Counted from the stretch's first letter, positions 1 through 6,633 are shown. The stretch is 10,712 nucleotides of DNA from JBFLVQ01 sp040758525 (GCA_040758525.1 JBFLVQ010000307.1:1-10712); one strand, 5' to 3'. Notes: a model not told the origin generated them from the letters alone. Numbers and translations are program-made.

Positions 1-725
1 CTATCTACACTTTTGCCTGCGTAGCGTATACGACGAAACTTACTTTTCAGTACCTCTAGCTCTTCATTGATTACCAATTCGGATTTTTTCAAGATACCAA
101 CATAATCAGCAATTCTCTCTACCCCTTCAAGATCGTGGGTAGTAATAAAGATCGTCGTGCCACGATCAGCCAATTCACCTACCAACTCTTCAAAGATCTC
201 TCTACGTGCTACTACATCTAAGCCCAAGGTAGGATCGTCTAGGATAAGCAGGTCAGGTTCACTGCCGAGCGCAAGCGCGAGTGCTACTTGCCCTTTCTGT
301 CCCTTAGAGAGACGGCCAAAAGGAACATTAAGGGGTACGCCAAAACGTTCAAAACGTACTCTTACCGCTTTGTTATCCCATTTGTTATAGAAGCTGGCGC
401 AAAACGAGGCTAGTTGTGATGGAGTCATATTAATGGGCGCATTGGGCTCTTCTGGTACAACTCCTACTCGTGTCATTGCTGCCACACGGTCTTGCCAGCT
501 ATTTTTGCCGAAGATAAAGACACGGCCAGCGATCGGTTTCTGTTGACCAAGTAGGCAGCGTACCGCAGATGATTTACCTGCGCCATTGCGTCCCAATAGT
601 GCATAGACTGAACCAGTCGGTACAGTAAAGGAGATATTATCAAGTGCGGTCTTCTTACCATAACGCACCGTCAAACGATCGAATTCAATTGCTATTATGC
701 TTTCTGCCTCATTATCACTGATCAT
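1..725 (-). CDS. ABC transporter ATP-binding protein, YtrB-like (3' end beyond window)
   Basis: This is the nucleotide-binding subunit of an ABC transporter, acting at the cytoplasmic face of the inner membrane. Translating the minus strand from ATG 725 gives 241 residues with no stop before the edge. Visible motifs are Walker A GRNGAGKS (45-52), signature LSKGQ (139-143), Walker B LLILDDPTLGLD (159-170) and the H-loop histidine in TTHD (195-198). Two positions differ from the usual: the Q-loop reads VVPEEP, with Glu where Gln is normal, and Walker B has Asp-Asp where Asp-Glu is normal. A strong GGGAGG site lies 7 bases before the start. The gene begins 24 bases after the stop of the GntR regulator, so the two are probably co-transcribed, as in ytrAB-type operons. 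A permease gene would be expected further left, outside the window. The substrate is unknown. Related ATPases serve efflux or cell-envelope stress responses. Confidence 0.93.
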   Translation of the reverse strand, partial: MISDNEAESIIAIEFDRLTVRYGKKTALDNISFTVPTGSVYALLGRNGAGKSSAVRCLLGQQKPIAGRVFIFGKNSWQDRVAAMTRVGVVPEEPNAPINMTPSQLASFCASFYNKWDNKAVRVRFERFGVPLNVPFGRLSKGQKGQVALALALGSEPDLLILDDPTLGLDVVARREIFEELVGELADRGTTIFITTHDLEGVERIADYVGILKKSELVINEELEVLKSKFRRIRYAGKSVD

Positions 726-749
726 TGAGGCCCTCCCTGTTGGGTGCGA

Positions 750-1172
750 TCACTTGCGGTTTTTGGTAGCGGGCAGATTGGTGGTATTAAAATGTGTCAT
801 TGCCATCGCCGCTTTCAACTCTTCTAATGCCTCAATACTAGTCGCGCCAATCGATGCTGCCATAATTGCATAACGCATTGCCGCCTCACGCAAAAGGCGC
901 CGACGTTCAGATTTTGCCATTGATGGAGGGGTATCGGCAACAAATGTCCCTTCACCACGTTTAACCGAGAGTACGCCAGCATCAACCAGGTGTTGGTAGG
1001 CTTTTGCCACCGTAGCAGGATTAACACGTAGCTCTTTAGCAAGATCACGTACAGATGGAACAGGAGCACCGGCAGTAAGTATTCCAGAGACGACCAGTCG
1101 CTGTATCCCTTCCTCAATCTGCTTCCAGATCGGTACAGCATCGCTGGGATCTATCTGTAGAGTGCGAATCAT
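750..1172 (-). CDS. GntR-family transcriptional regulator, YtrA subfamily
   Basis: This is a 140-residue DNA-binding repressor. Residues about 12-78 form the GntR winged helix-turn-helix: PIWKQIEEGIQRLV, then PSVRDLAKELRVNPATVAKA as the recognition region, and a wing ending RGEGTFVAD. The C-terminal 60 residues are mostly helical and too short for a FadR- or HutC-type effector domain. That size fits the YtrA class, which usually sits beside an ABC ATPase, as here. The start at 1172 is preceded by AGGAAGG on the minus strand. The gene is first in a two-gene minus-strand unit and is divergent from the sigma-factor cluster. Perfect inverted repeats overlapping its promoter suggest autorepression. 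The ligand is not evident. In this subfamily, envelope-active antibiotics or small molecules often relieve repression. Confidence 0.93.
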   Translation of the reverse strand: MIRTLQIDPSDAVPIWKQIEEGIQRLVVSGILTAGAPVPSVRDLAKELRVNPATVAKAYQHLVDAGVLSVKRGEGTFVADTPPSMAKSERRRLLREAAMRYAIMAASIGATSIEALEELKAAMAMTHFNTTNLPATKNRK

Positions 1173-1221
1173 ATACGCCTATCCTTCCTGCCGTCTTACT
1201 AACCTTGCTGCCACAGTTTCT

Positions 1222-1266
1222 GTGTTACTGATATATGACAGTAACACGCTAAAATAATTACTGTCA
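1222..1266. promoter_or_regulatory. Nested inverted repeats, probable operator of the GntR regulator
   Basis: Two perfect 9-bp inverted repeats share a central half-site. GTGTTACTG (1222-1230) pairs with CAGTAACAC (1239-1247) across 8 bp. TGACAGTAA (1236-1244) pairs with TTACTGTCA (1258-1266) across 13 bp. The TTACTG core therefore occurs three times in alternating orientation. As I recall, YtrA-type operators are short inverted half-sites about 13 bp apart, which matches the second pair. The site lies 50-94 bp upstream of the regulator start, so autorepression is the natural inference. Confidence 0.72.
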
Positions 1267-1267
1267 A
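1238..1267 (-). promoter_or_regulatory. Probable sigma-70 promoter of the GntR-ABC unit
   Basis: On the minus strand a perfect -35 TTGACA (1267-1262) is followed after 18 bp by TACTGT (1243-1238), a -10 that keeps the key T, A and final T of TATAAT. Both boxes lie inside the inverted-repeat operator, so a bound repressor would cover the promoter. The -35 is convincing. The -10 is only moderate. Confidence 0.5.
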
Positions 1268-1309
1268 TGTAGTTAACAATGGCAGGATAGATTACAAAGG
1301 GGCTCGACG

Positions 1310-1343
1310 GGTATCGCTTAGCGCTGTTAAGCTAAGCGATACC
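1310..1343. repeat. 13-bp perfect inverted repeat with 8-nt loop
   Basis: GGTATCGCTTAGC (1310-1322) and its exact reverse complement GCTAAGCGATACC (1331-1343) are separated by 8 bases. Neither strand has a T-run after it, so it is not a standard intrinsic terminator. It lies between the divergent promoters, roughly 150 bp before the sigma-factor start. It could be a regulator binding site or a leader stem-loop. It also argues against the GTG at 1344 as a start codon, since that codon abuts the hairpin. Confidence 0.7.
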
Positions 1344-1381
1344 GTGGAATTCCAAATATTTCGGGAAATTCTTAAGAGGAC

Positions 1382-1407
1382 TGCAACCTTATTGCCGCCT
1401 ATGACAC
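1382..1407 (+). promoter_or_regulatory. Possible ECF-type promoter before the sigma-factor gene (weak)
   Basis: TGCAACCTT at 1382-1390 resembles the AAC-containing -35 element of many ECF sigma factors. A loose TGACAC (1402-1407) lies at about the right distance for the -10, but the usual CGTC is missing. Autoregulation of such operons is common, so the site is worth recording. A single -35-like word is weak evidence. Confidence 0.2.
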
Positions 1408-1490
1408 TTACTGAGCGAAAAGAAGATCTGGCGGGCAAAATGAATGTGATGAGGTTAACGAGCCGGTTGGGTACTTTTGCCGGGGCCGTA

Positions 1491-2057
1491 ATGGAAAGTT
1501 CTGATGATCTAATTGTACGCGCCCGCCGCGGCGAGGACGAGGCGTTTCGTCTTATCTTCGAGCGGTATGCTCGGCCTATCCTTAGTTTCATTTATGATAT
1601 GGTTGGGCAGCGTGAATTGGCGGAAGAGTTAACACAGGAGACTTTCGTGCGCGCTTATCGTAATCTCAACACACTACAAGACGATGCCAAGCTTTCCACC
1701 TGGCTTTTTGGTATTGCCAAGAATGTTGCACGTGAATCGCTACGCTGCCGCTTTCGCGATGGGCATAAAGTGGAGATTGAGGACAATCAGGTGGCAGCAC
1801 TCAATGATGGTAAGTTTCCCCCTGATACAGAACTACTTAACAAAGAACTGAATCAAGTTATACAGGCTGCGCTGGCTCTGCTTGATGAGGATAAACGGCT
1901 GGTCTTTACACTAAAGGTTTTACAGCAGCGTAGCTATGAAGAGATTGCCGAGATAACCGGGTTCTCTATTGCCAAACTAAAGACGGATTTGCATCGTGCA
2001 AAGGCTGAAATGCGCCGCCATATTGGTCCTTATTTGAGAGGAAGCAATGAAGTGTGA
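1491..2057 (+). CDS. ECF-family RNA polymerase sigma factor
   Basis: This 188-residue protein would direct RNA polymerase to envelope-response promoters. Region 2 spans about residues 17-88. It holds DEAFRLIFERYARPILSFIY, then the conserved AEELTQETFVRAYRNL and the STWLFGIAKNVARE segment used for -10 recognition. Region 4 spans about 125-175, with YEEIAEITGFSIAKLKTDLHRAK as the -35 helix-turn-helix. The frame is open back to GTG 1344. I chose ATG 1491 because it gives the standard ECF N-terminus (SSDDLIVRARRGEDEAF) and the standard length, although only GGGG provides a ribosome site. ATG 1440 and 1449 are alternatives. The last 11 bases overlap the next gene, which encodes its probable anti-sigma factor. 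This points to translational coupling. Confidence 0.92.
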   Translation: MESSDDLIVRARRGEDEAFRLIFERYARPILSFIYDMVGQRELAEELTQETFVRAYRNLNTLQDDAKLSTWLFGIAKNVARESLRCRFRDGHKVEIEDNQVAALNDGKFPPDTELLNKELNQVIQAALALLDEDKRLVFTLKVLQQRSYEEIAEITGFSIAKLKTDLHRAKAEMRRHIGPYLRGSNEV

Positions 2058-2904
2058 TGATTGCTTATTAATCTTAGACGACTACCTTGAGGGCGAGCTT
2101 GATGATCAAGACGCCAACCAGGTTAAGCTACATCTGTCAGAATGCGCACAATGTGCTCGCCTCTACACAGATCTGCAGCGAGAGCAGGATATCTATGCCC
2201 GCTATCAGCGTGATATTGAAGTTAGTCCGGCTTTGTGGGCTGGTATTGATGCAAAAATACAGGCAGAGAAAGGTAGAATCAGAGACAGTTTTTTTATCCG
2301 TATACGTAAATGGGTAGGCTTGATCTTTGTCACTCCACGTTTCAGTCCTGCCCTTGCTGCCACGCTAATAGTTACTGCCATAACAGTTACCGTTGTGGTT
2401 ATGAAGATAACTAACTCGTCTGATAATGGCTCTCATCGTATGGCTACGCCACCAACAGTTACTTTGGCTACTAATACTACTGCGGTTGAAGCCGCGAAGG
2501 TGATTGCCAACGCTGACACTAATGCTACTGCGCAGGTTGATGCAGGAGAGACCAAGAGTTCCCGTAGCTCTGTTCAGAGCAGTGCTAATTTAGCACCACC
2601 TAAACGGGTTATAGTTCGACGCAAGCCTACCCCTGAGCAGTTAGTCAAAGAGGCAGAAGAGAAATACCTGGCCGCGATTGCGATTCTCTCACGTGATGTT
2701 AAAGAGCAGCGTGCCCAACTGGATCCAGATATGTTGGCGCGCTTTGATGATGCCTTGGGAGCAATCGATCGTACGATTGCACAGACACGCCAGGTAGTGC
2801 GTGAATATCCCAGCGATCCAGTTGCCGTGCAATACCTGCTAGCCGCTTATTCTAAGAAAGTTGATCTACTAAAGGAGATGACTACAAGGACATTGTCCAG
2901 GTAG
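2047..2904 (+). CDS. Membrane anti-sigma factor with N-terminal zinc-finger domain
   Basis: This 285-residue inner-membrane protein probably sequesters the upstream sigma factor. Residues 1-45 form a putative zinc-finger (zf-HC2-like) anti-sigma domain with Cys3, Cys6, His29, Cys33 and Cys36; HLSECAQC carries the H-x3-C-x2-C signature. One hydrophobic span at about 100-119 follows basic residues, placing the N-terminus in the cytoplasm. The exported part starts with a low-complexity Ala/Thr/Asn linker (121-190). It ends in a charged, probably helical domain at about 195-285, starting PTPEQLVKEAEEKY, which could sense or bind an envelope partner. The start overlaps the sigma gene by 11 bases and has a GAGAGGAA ribosome site. 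The downstream DUF4097 gene begins 9 bases after the stop, so one transcript is likely. No cleavage site for regulated proteolysis is evident from sequence. Confidence 0.88.
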   Translation: MKCDDCLLILDDYLEGELDDQDANQVKLHLSECAQCARLYTDLQREQDIYARYQRDIEVSPALWAGIDAKIQAEKGRIRDSFFIRIRKWVGLIFVTPRFSPALAATLIVTAITVTVVVMKITNSSDNGSHRMATPPTVTLATNTTAVEAAKVIANADTNATAQVDAGETKSSRSSVQSSANLAPPKRVIVRRKPTPEQLVKEAEEKYLAAIAILSRDVKEQRAQLDPDMLARFDDALGAIDRTIAQTRQVVREYPSDPVAVQYLLAAYSKKVDLLKEMTTRTLSR

Positions 2905-2913
2905 GAGGGAAAT

Positions 2914-3792
2914 ATGAGAAGAAGGTTCTGGAAGAAAATGTATATTGGTCTTGCTCTTGTTGCCTTTGCTCTATACGGTTTGACTTACGCGCCAGCGCGT
3001 AGCTGTGTAACCGCACAAGAGAGCAGTGCAGAACGATTTCAAAAGAGCTTTCCACTTACTCCTGGCAGTACTGTAAAAGTGGAAAATTATAAAGGTAAGA
3101 TTTTATTGGATAGTTGGGAGAAATCGGAGGTCTCTGTTGAGGTTTTCAAGAATTACTTGGGTGATAGCGGTGGCCGTACACGCTGGTTGAGTGATACTAG
3201 AGTGGATTTCGTCACCTCCTCCGGTCGTCTGGCTATCAAGGTCGAGTATCCACATAATAGACACGATGGCCACTATGACTATGAAGATAATATCTATGGT
3301 GAGGTTGAGCTTACCATTCATCTGCCACGGCGTGTTAATCTGGATTTAAATGCTTATAAGTCTGAGATTGGTATCCGCGCCATTGAAGGAGATATACATA
3401 TAGAGAGCTACAAATCTCCTATCGATATTCAATCCACTGTCGGAGCGATTAAGATCGATACTTACAAAGAGGGGATCAAATTGAAGGATGTCAGCATCAA
3501 GAAATCGCTCTTTATCAAGATTTATAAAGGTGAGGTGGATGTTGATGCAAGAGAGATAGGTGATAGTATAACCTTCGATACTTACAAAGCTGATGTAGTG
3601 ATGCGTTTACCTGAGAGCATACGGCTGACTATCAATATGGATGGTAGTAAGCATGCAGATTTCGAGAGTGATTTTCCTGTTACGCTGTCGAGCCGTCTAG
3701 GCGGTGATGCCATGCAAGGTACAGTCAATGGTGGTGGCTCCCCGCTCCATTTTAAGACTTATAAGGGATCGCTAGCATTGCGTAGAAGGTAG
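2914..3792 (+). CDS. Exported DUF4097-type beta-solenoid protein with Tyr-Lys ladder
   Basis: This 292-residue exported protein has an unknown biochemical role. Residues 1-34 are a signal peptide: RRRFWKK, a hydrophobic core, then cleavage near VTA-Q. Cys31 lacks a proper lipobox, so a lipoprotein is unlikely. The mature part resembles the DUF4097 (putative adhesin) family: an N-terminal beta unit, then short beta turns. Tyr-Lys recurs at 59-60, 148-149, 166-167, 184-185, 204-205, 224-225 and 283-284, mostly 18-20 residues apart and each followed by an alternating beta strand (YKSPIDI, YKGEVDV). At the same place the third and fourth paralogues carry Ile-Asn-Gly. A near-turn with Lys-His at 246-247 fills the gap before the last turn. 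GGAGGG precedes the start, and the anti-sigma gene ends 9 bases upstream. Binding or scaffolding at the envelope is plausible but unproven. Confidence 0.85.
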   Translation: MRRRFWKKMYIGLALVAFALYGLTYAPARSCVTAQESSAERFQKSFPLTPGSTVKVENYKGKILLDSWEKSEVSVEVFKNYLGDSGGRTRWLSDTRVDFVTSSGRLAIKVEYPHNRHDGHYDYEDNIYGEVELTIHLPRRVNLDLNAYKSEIGIRAIEGDIHIESYKSPIDIQSTVGAIKIDTYKEGIKLKDVSIKKSLFIKIYKGEVDVDAREIGDSITFDTYKADVVMRLPESIRLTINMDGSKHADFESDFPVTLSSRLGGDAMQGTVNGGGSPLHFKTYKGSLALRRR

Positions 3793-3847
3793 CCAATTAT
3801 CACACCACAGTCTTCGCTAAGCTAAAGAATCTATATCAAGGGAAAAT

Positions 3848-5014
3848 ATGAATATCAGGATCTGGTCGATTTTTATATTGATCTTCTATTGTGCTGGCAC
3901 AACGATAACGCTTGCACAAACTGTTGCTGAGAAGCGTTGTGAGGTTGCTCAAAACAGACGTGAGGATGGCAAACTTATTATTGCTGGACAGACAGGGCCC
4001 GTGAGTATGAAGTTAGAACGCGGTGGCCGCGTTTCCATACGTAACCAGATCGGCAGTATCAAGATCACGGGTTGGGAGCGTGATGATGTGGAGGCTCAGG
4101 CCACTGGTGAAGATGGTCTGGAACCGATTCAAGTAGAGATGATTTCAGGACAGGCTCAACCCTGTTTAATGCTCTCCTGTCCGGCCCGAGGACAACGTGG
4201 CGCAGAGATCGATTTAGAAGTAAAACTGCCTCGTTACGCTCAGATCGAATCTGTCACGATCGCACGTGGTGATATAGAGATCAAAGGAATCGAGGGCGCC
4301 ATTAAAGCAAGTAGCTCGCGTGGTGATATCTATGTCGATGGCGCCGGTTCCATAGAAGCACGTGGATCAAATGGTCGTGTCAGTATCAATGGTGTGAATG
4401 GTTCTGCCAGCGCACATCTTAACAATGGTGATCTAGTTGCCAAAAATGTGAAAGGCAATCTCTCCGCAAAACTCTTGAATGGAGACGCAAACATAGAGAA
4501 CGTACAAGGTTTAGTCAATATTTCTACTACTAGTGGCAGTATAAATGTATTTAAGGCTGGCGGTAATGTGCAGGTAGTCTCTCTTAGTGATTCAATCAGT
4601 GTAAAAGATGTGAAAGGGCGTGTAGAAGCCAATAGCGCTAGTGGATCAATAGAACTATCGGACGTGGGCGAGGATATAGATGCAGCCACAGTAAGCGGTG
4701 ATGTCACTTTCACGGGCGCGATTCGTGCAAACGGTCGTTACCGATTAAAGAGCGTTTCCGGCGAAGTGTTAATGGTAATATCACCCGACTCACCAGGCTT
4801 TACCGCACACCTCTCCTCTTACTCAGGTGATATTGAGACCGATTTTACATTGACACTGGAATCTCCTGTGCAGATCAATCGGCGTGTGACAGGCCGTTTT
4901 GGTGATGGACAGGCGCAAATAACATTAGATTCCTTTAGTGGTACGGTAAAACTCAGCAAAGCTCGTACCGGCACAACTAAGGAACGTAAGAAAGATAAAG
5001 ATCATAAAAAATAG
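3848..5014 (+). CDS. Exported DUF4097-type beta-solenoid protein, enlarged repeat array
   Basis: This 388-residue protein is the longest of the four paralogues. A signal peptide covers about residues 1-23, with cleavage near TLA-Q. After an N-terminal beta unit (GSIKITGWERDDVEA at 69-83), turns recur with a Gly-centred corner at 141, 159, 176, 194, 212, 230, 266, 284, 305, 327 and 365; Asp takes the place of Gly at 248. From 141 to 284 the spacing is 17-18 residues, then 21, 22 and 38, as in its neighbours. Compared with the third and fourth paralogues it has about six additional 18-residue turns. Corner residues vary (SRGD, SNGR, NNGD, TSGS, VSGD). The C-terminus is a very basic tail, KERKKDKDHKK, that could contact anionic polymers or nucleic acid. 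AAGGGA precedes the start, and the gap from the previous gene is 55 bases. Its function is unknown. Confidence 0.85.
   Translation: MNIRIWSIFILIFYCAGTTITLAQTVAEKRCEVAQNRREDGKLIIAGQTGPVSMKLERGGRVSIRNQIGSIKITGWERDDVEAQATGEDGLEPIQVEMISGQAQPCLMLSCPARGQRGAEIDLEVKLPRYAQIESVTIARGDIEIKGIEGAIKASSSRGDIYVDGAGSIEARGSNGRVSINGVNGSASAHLNNGDLVAKNVKGNLSAKLLNGDANIENVQGLVNISTTSGSINVFKAGGNVQVVSLSDSISVKDVKGRVEANSASGSIELSDVGEDIDAATVSGDVTFTGAIRANGRYRLKSVSGEVLMVISPDSPGFTAHLSSYSGDIETDFTLTLESPVQINRRVTGRFGDGQAQITLDSFSGTVKLSKARTGTTKERKKDKDHKK
4268..4699 (+). repeat. Array of 18-codon beta-solenoid repeats inside the 388-aa gene
   Basis: Across residues 141-284 the corner glycine (Asp once) recurs every 18 residues, with one 17-residue step, giving nine corners. 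Each unit contains two half-turns of about nine residues, for example VKGRVEAN then SASGSIELS. The paralogues have only three corners in the matching section. The array is protein-level: the DNA units have diverged and are not long identical repeats. Confidence 0.72.
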
Positions 5015-5030
5015 CTAAAGGAGTTTTGAT

Positions 5031-5819
5031 ATGAGGCATAGATGGATAAGTAGTAGCTTGGGTCTTTTGGTAATAATGGTTTTTCCCTCTATTGTTGCTC
5101 TTGCCGGAACAGAGAATTTCGAGATAGATGATCTAAAGGAGCGCGACGAGTTTCGTAAAACTTATCAACTTTCACCTGGCGCGCGTGTCGATATTCATTC
5201 AATCAATGGCGCAGTAGATGTTGAGACAACCAATGGCAATACTGCAGAAGTACATATTATACGCTCAGCGCACAGTCGCGAAGATTTACAATTTCGCAAA
5301 GTTATCGTGGAACAGACCTCCTCTGGGTTATCAATCCATGGTGAAAATGAGCGTGGCCGTGGTCGGCACGCCGAAGTGCATCAAAGGGTCTTGCTTAAGG
5401 TCCCTCATCAGATCGAACTGACTGCCAGTAGTATTAATGGCCGGGTCACGGTCGGTGAATTAGAAGGCCCCGCTAAATTGGCCAGTATTAATGGCCGTAT
5501 TGAAGTAGCAAAAGCAGTTGGTTACCTTACACTTAGTTCTATTAATGGAAGTGTCACAGTAACCGTAGCACGACTGAACCAGCGTGGCATTGATATGACC
5601 AGTATCAATGGACGTATAGACCTACGTTTTACTGAAGATGTAAATGCTGATCTGGCTGTACATAGTATTAATGGTAAGGTCAATGCAGAAGTGCCTAATG
5701 TTACTGTGGAAGGCAAGATAGATCGCAATAATTTTCGTGCTCGCATAGGCAGTGGCGGTATTCCTATTTCTCTGACCAGTATCAATGGCAACGTACGCCT
5801 CTCAATGGGCACACTCTAA
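5031..5819 (+). CDS. Exported DUF4097-type beta-solenoid protein with Ser-Ile-Asn-Gly ladder
   Basis: This 262-residue protein has a signal peptide at about residues 1-26, with cleavage near ALA-G. The identical tetrapeptide SING occurs seven times, at 57-60, 134-137, 152-155, 170-173, 191-194, 212-215 and 250-253. Each is followed by an alternating strand such as GRVTV, GRIEV or GRIDL. The spacings 18, 18, 21, 21 and 38 match the other family members. Stacking of the repeated Asn in successive turns would resemble the asparagine ladders of known beta-helix proteins; that is an inference. At DNA level AGTATTAATGGCCG occurs at 5430 and again at 5484, exactly 54 bp (18 codons) apart. The ribosome site is AAAGGAG and the gap from the previous gene is 16 bases. 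The protein is probably periplasmic or surface-associated. No catalytic motif is visible. Confidence 0.86.
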   Translation: MRHRWISSSLGLLVIMVFPSIVALAGTENFEIDDLKERDEFRKTYQLSPGARVDIHSINGAVDVETTNGNTAEVHIIRSAHSREDLQFRKVIVEQTSSGLSIHGENERGRGRHAEVHQRVLLKVPHQIELTASSINGRVTVGELEGPAKLASINGRIEVAKAVGYLTLSSINGSVTVTVARLNQRGIDMTSINGRIDLRFTEDVNADLAVHSINGKVNAEVPNVTVEGKIDRNNFRARIGSGGIPISLTSINGNVRLSMGTL

Positions 5820-5850
5820 TTTTCCCAATCTTTAAGGAGAAGCTTTAGAT

Positions 5851-6633
5851 ATGACTAAACACCGTTTGGTAGCCCTTTTTTTCGCTATTGGACTGATCTG
5901 TCTAGTTACTATGGGTACTTTTGCCCATAATGATGATGAAGTCAGCGAGGAGTTTCACCAAAGCTATCCATTGGCTGCCAATGGTCTGGTGAGCCTACAG
6001 AACATTAATGGTTCAGTGCAGATCTTGGCCTGGGATCGCAATGAAGTTAAGATTGATGCGGTAAAGAAGGGACGCACTAGAGAACGCTTGGCAGAAGCTG
6101 AGATCAGAATAGATGCTACTGCTAATAGCATCTATATTAAAACTAGATATCCAGAGAGGCATCAAGAGGATTGCTATCGCAATCCTGCCAGTGTTGAATT
6201 TACCCTGACAGTGCCGCGCACAGCACGGTTGGAGAGGATCCAGCTCATTAATGGCTCACTCGATATCTCAGGTATTACAGGTGAGATCGATGCCTCCTCG
6301 ATCAATGGTGCGGTTACTGCAATGGCCCTAGTTAATAGGGCAAAACTCGCTACAATTAATGGTCCCTTAAGAGTTTCGCTAGCACAATTGCCAGAGGGCG
6401 AGCGTAGCCACTTCAATTCGGTCAATGGCAGTATTGAACTGCTTATACCTGTCAATATCAATGCAGAGCTTAGAGCCAACACGGTTCATGGCGATATAGA
6501 GAATGATTTTGGTCTGACTGTCCATAGAGGTAAATATGTCGGCAGTAGACTTTCTGGTGTGTTGGGTAATGGTAGCGCGATGGTGAAACTGAATAATGTC
6601 AATGGTACAATCTCTATACGGCAGTCTAACTGA
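5851..6633 (+). CDS. Exported DUF4097-type beta-solenoid protein with Ile/Val-Asn-Gly ladder
   Basis: This 260-residue protein is the last gene of the cluster. A signal peptide spans about residues 1-25, with cleavage near TFA-H. Asn-Gly corners fall at 53-54, 134-135, 152-153, 170-171, 192-193 and 251-252, with His-Gly at 213-214. The spacings 18, 18, 22, 21 and 38 parallel the preceding gene, its closest relative here. The first Ile varies between Ile and Val, and the preceding Ser is mostly lost, so the ladder is looser. Cys108 is the only Cys in the mature protein apart from residues in the signal region. AAGGAG lies 11 bases before the start, slightly far. The gap from the previous gene is 31 bases. 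No enzyme motif is seen. A structural or ligand-binding envelope role is likely. Confidence 0.86.
   Translation: MTKHRLVALFFAIGLICLVTMGTFAHNDDEVSEEFHQSYPLAANGLVSLQNINGSVQILAWDRNEVKIDAVKKGRTRERLAEAEIRIDATANSIYIKTRYPERHQEDCYRNPASVEFTLTVPRTARLERIQLINGSLDISGITGEIDASSINGAVTAMALVNRAKLATINGPLRVSLAQLPEGERSHFNSVNGSIELLIPVNINAELRANTVHGDIENDFGLTVHRGKYVGSRLSGVLGNGSAMVKLNNVNGTISIRQSN

Noticed and set aside
1344..1490. An N-terminal extension of the sigma factor from GTG 1344.
   Set aside because: The GTG abuts the arm of an inverted repeat and has no ribosome site. The extra 49 residues are not typical of ECF factors, whose normal N-terminus begins at ATG 1491.
3001..3010. Cys31 of the first DUF4097 protein as a lipoprotein attachment site.
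   Set aside because: The preceding residues Ala-Arg-Ser do not fit a lipobox. Ordinary signal peptidase cleavage near VTA-Q fits better.
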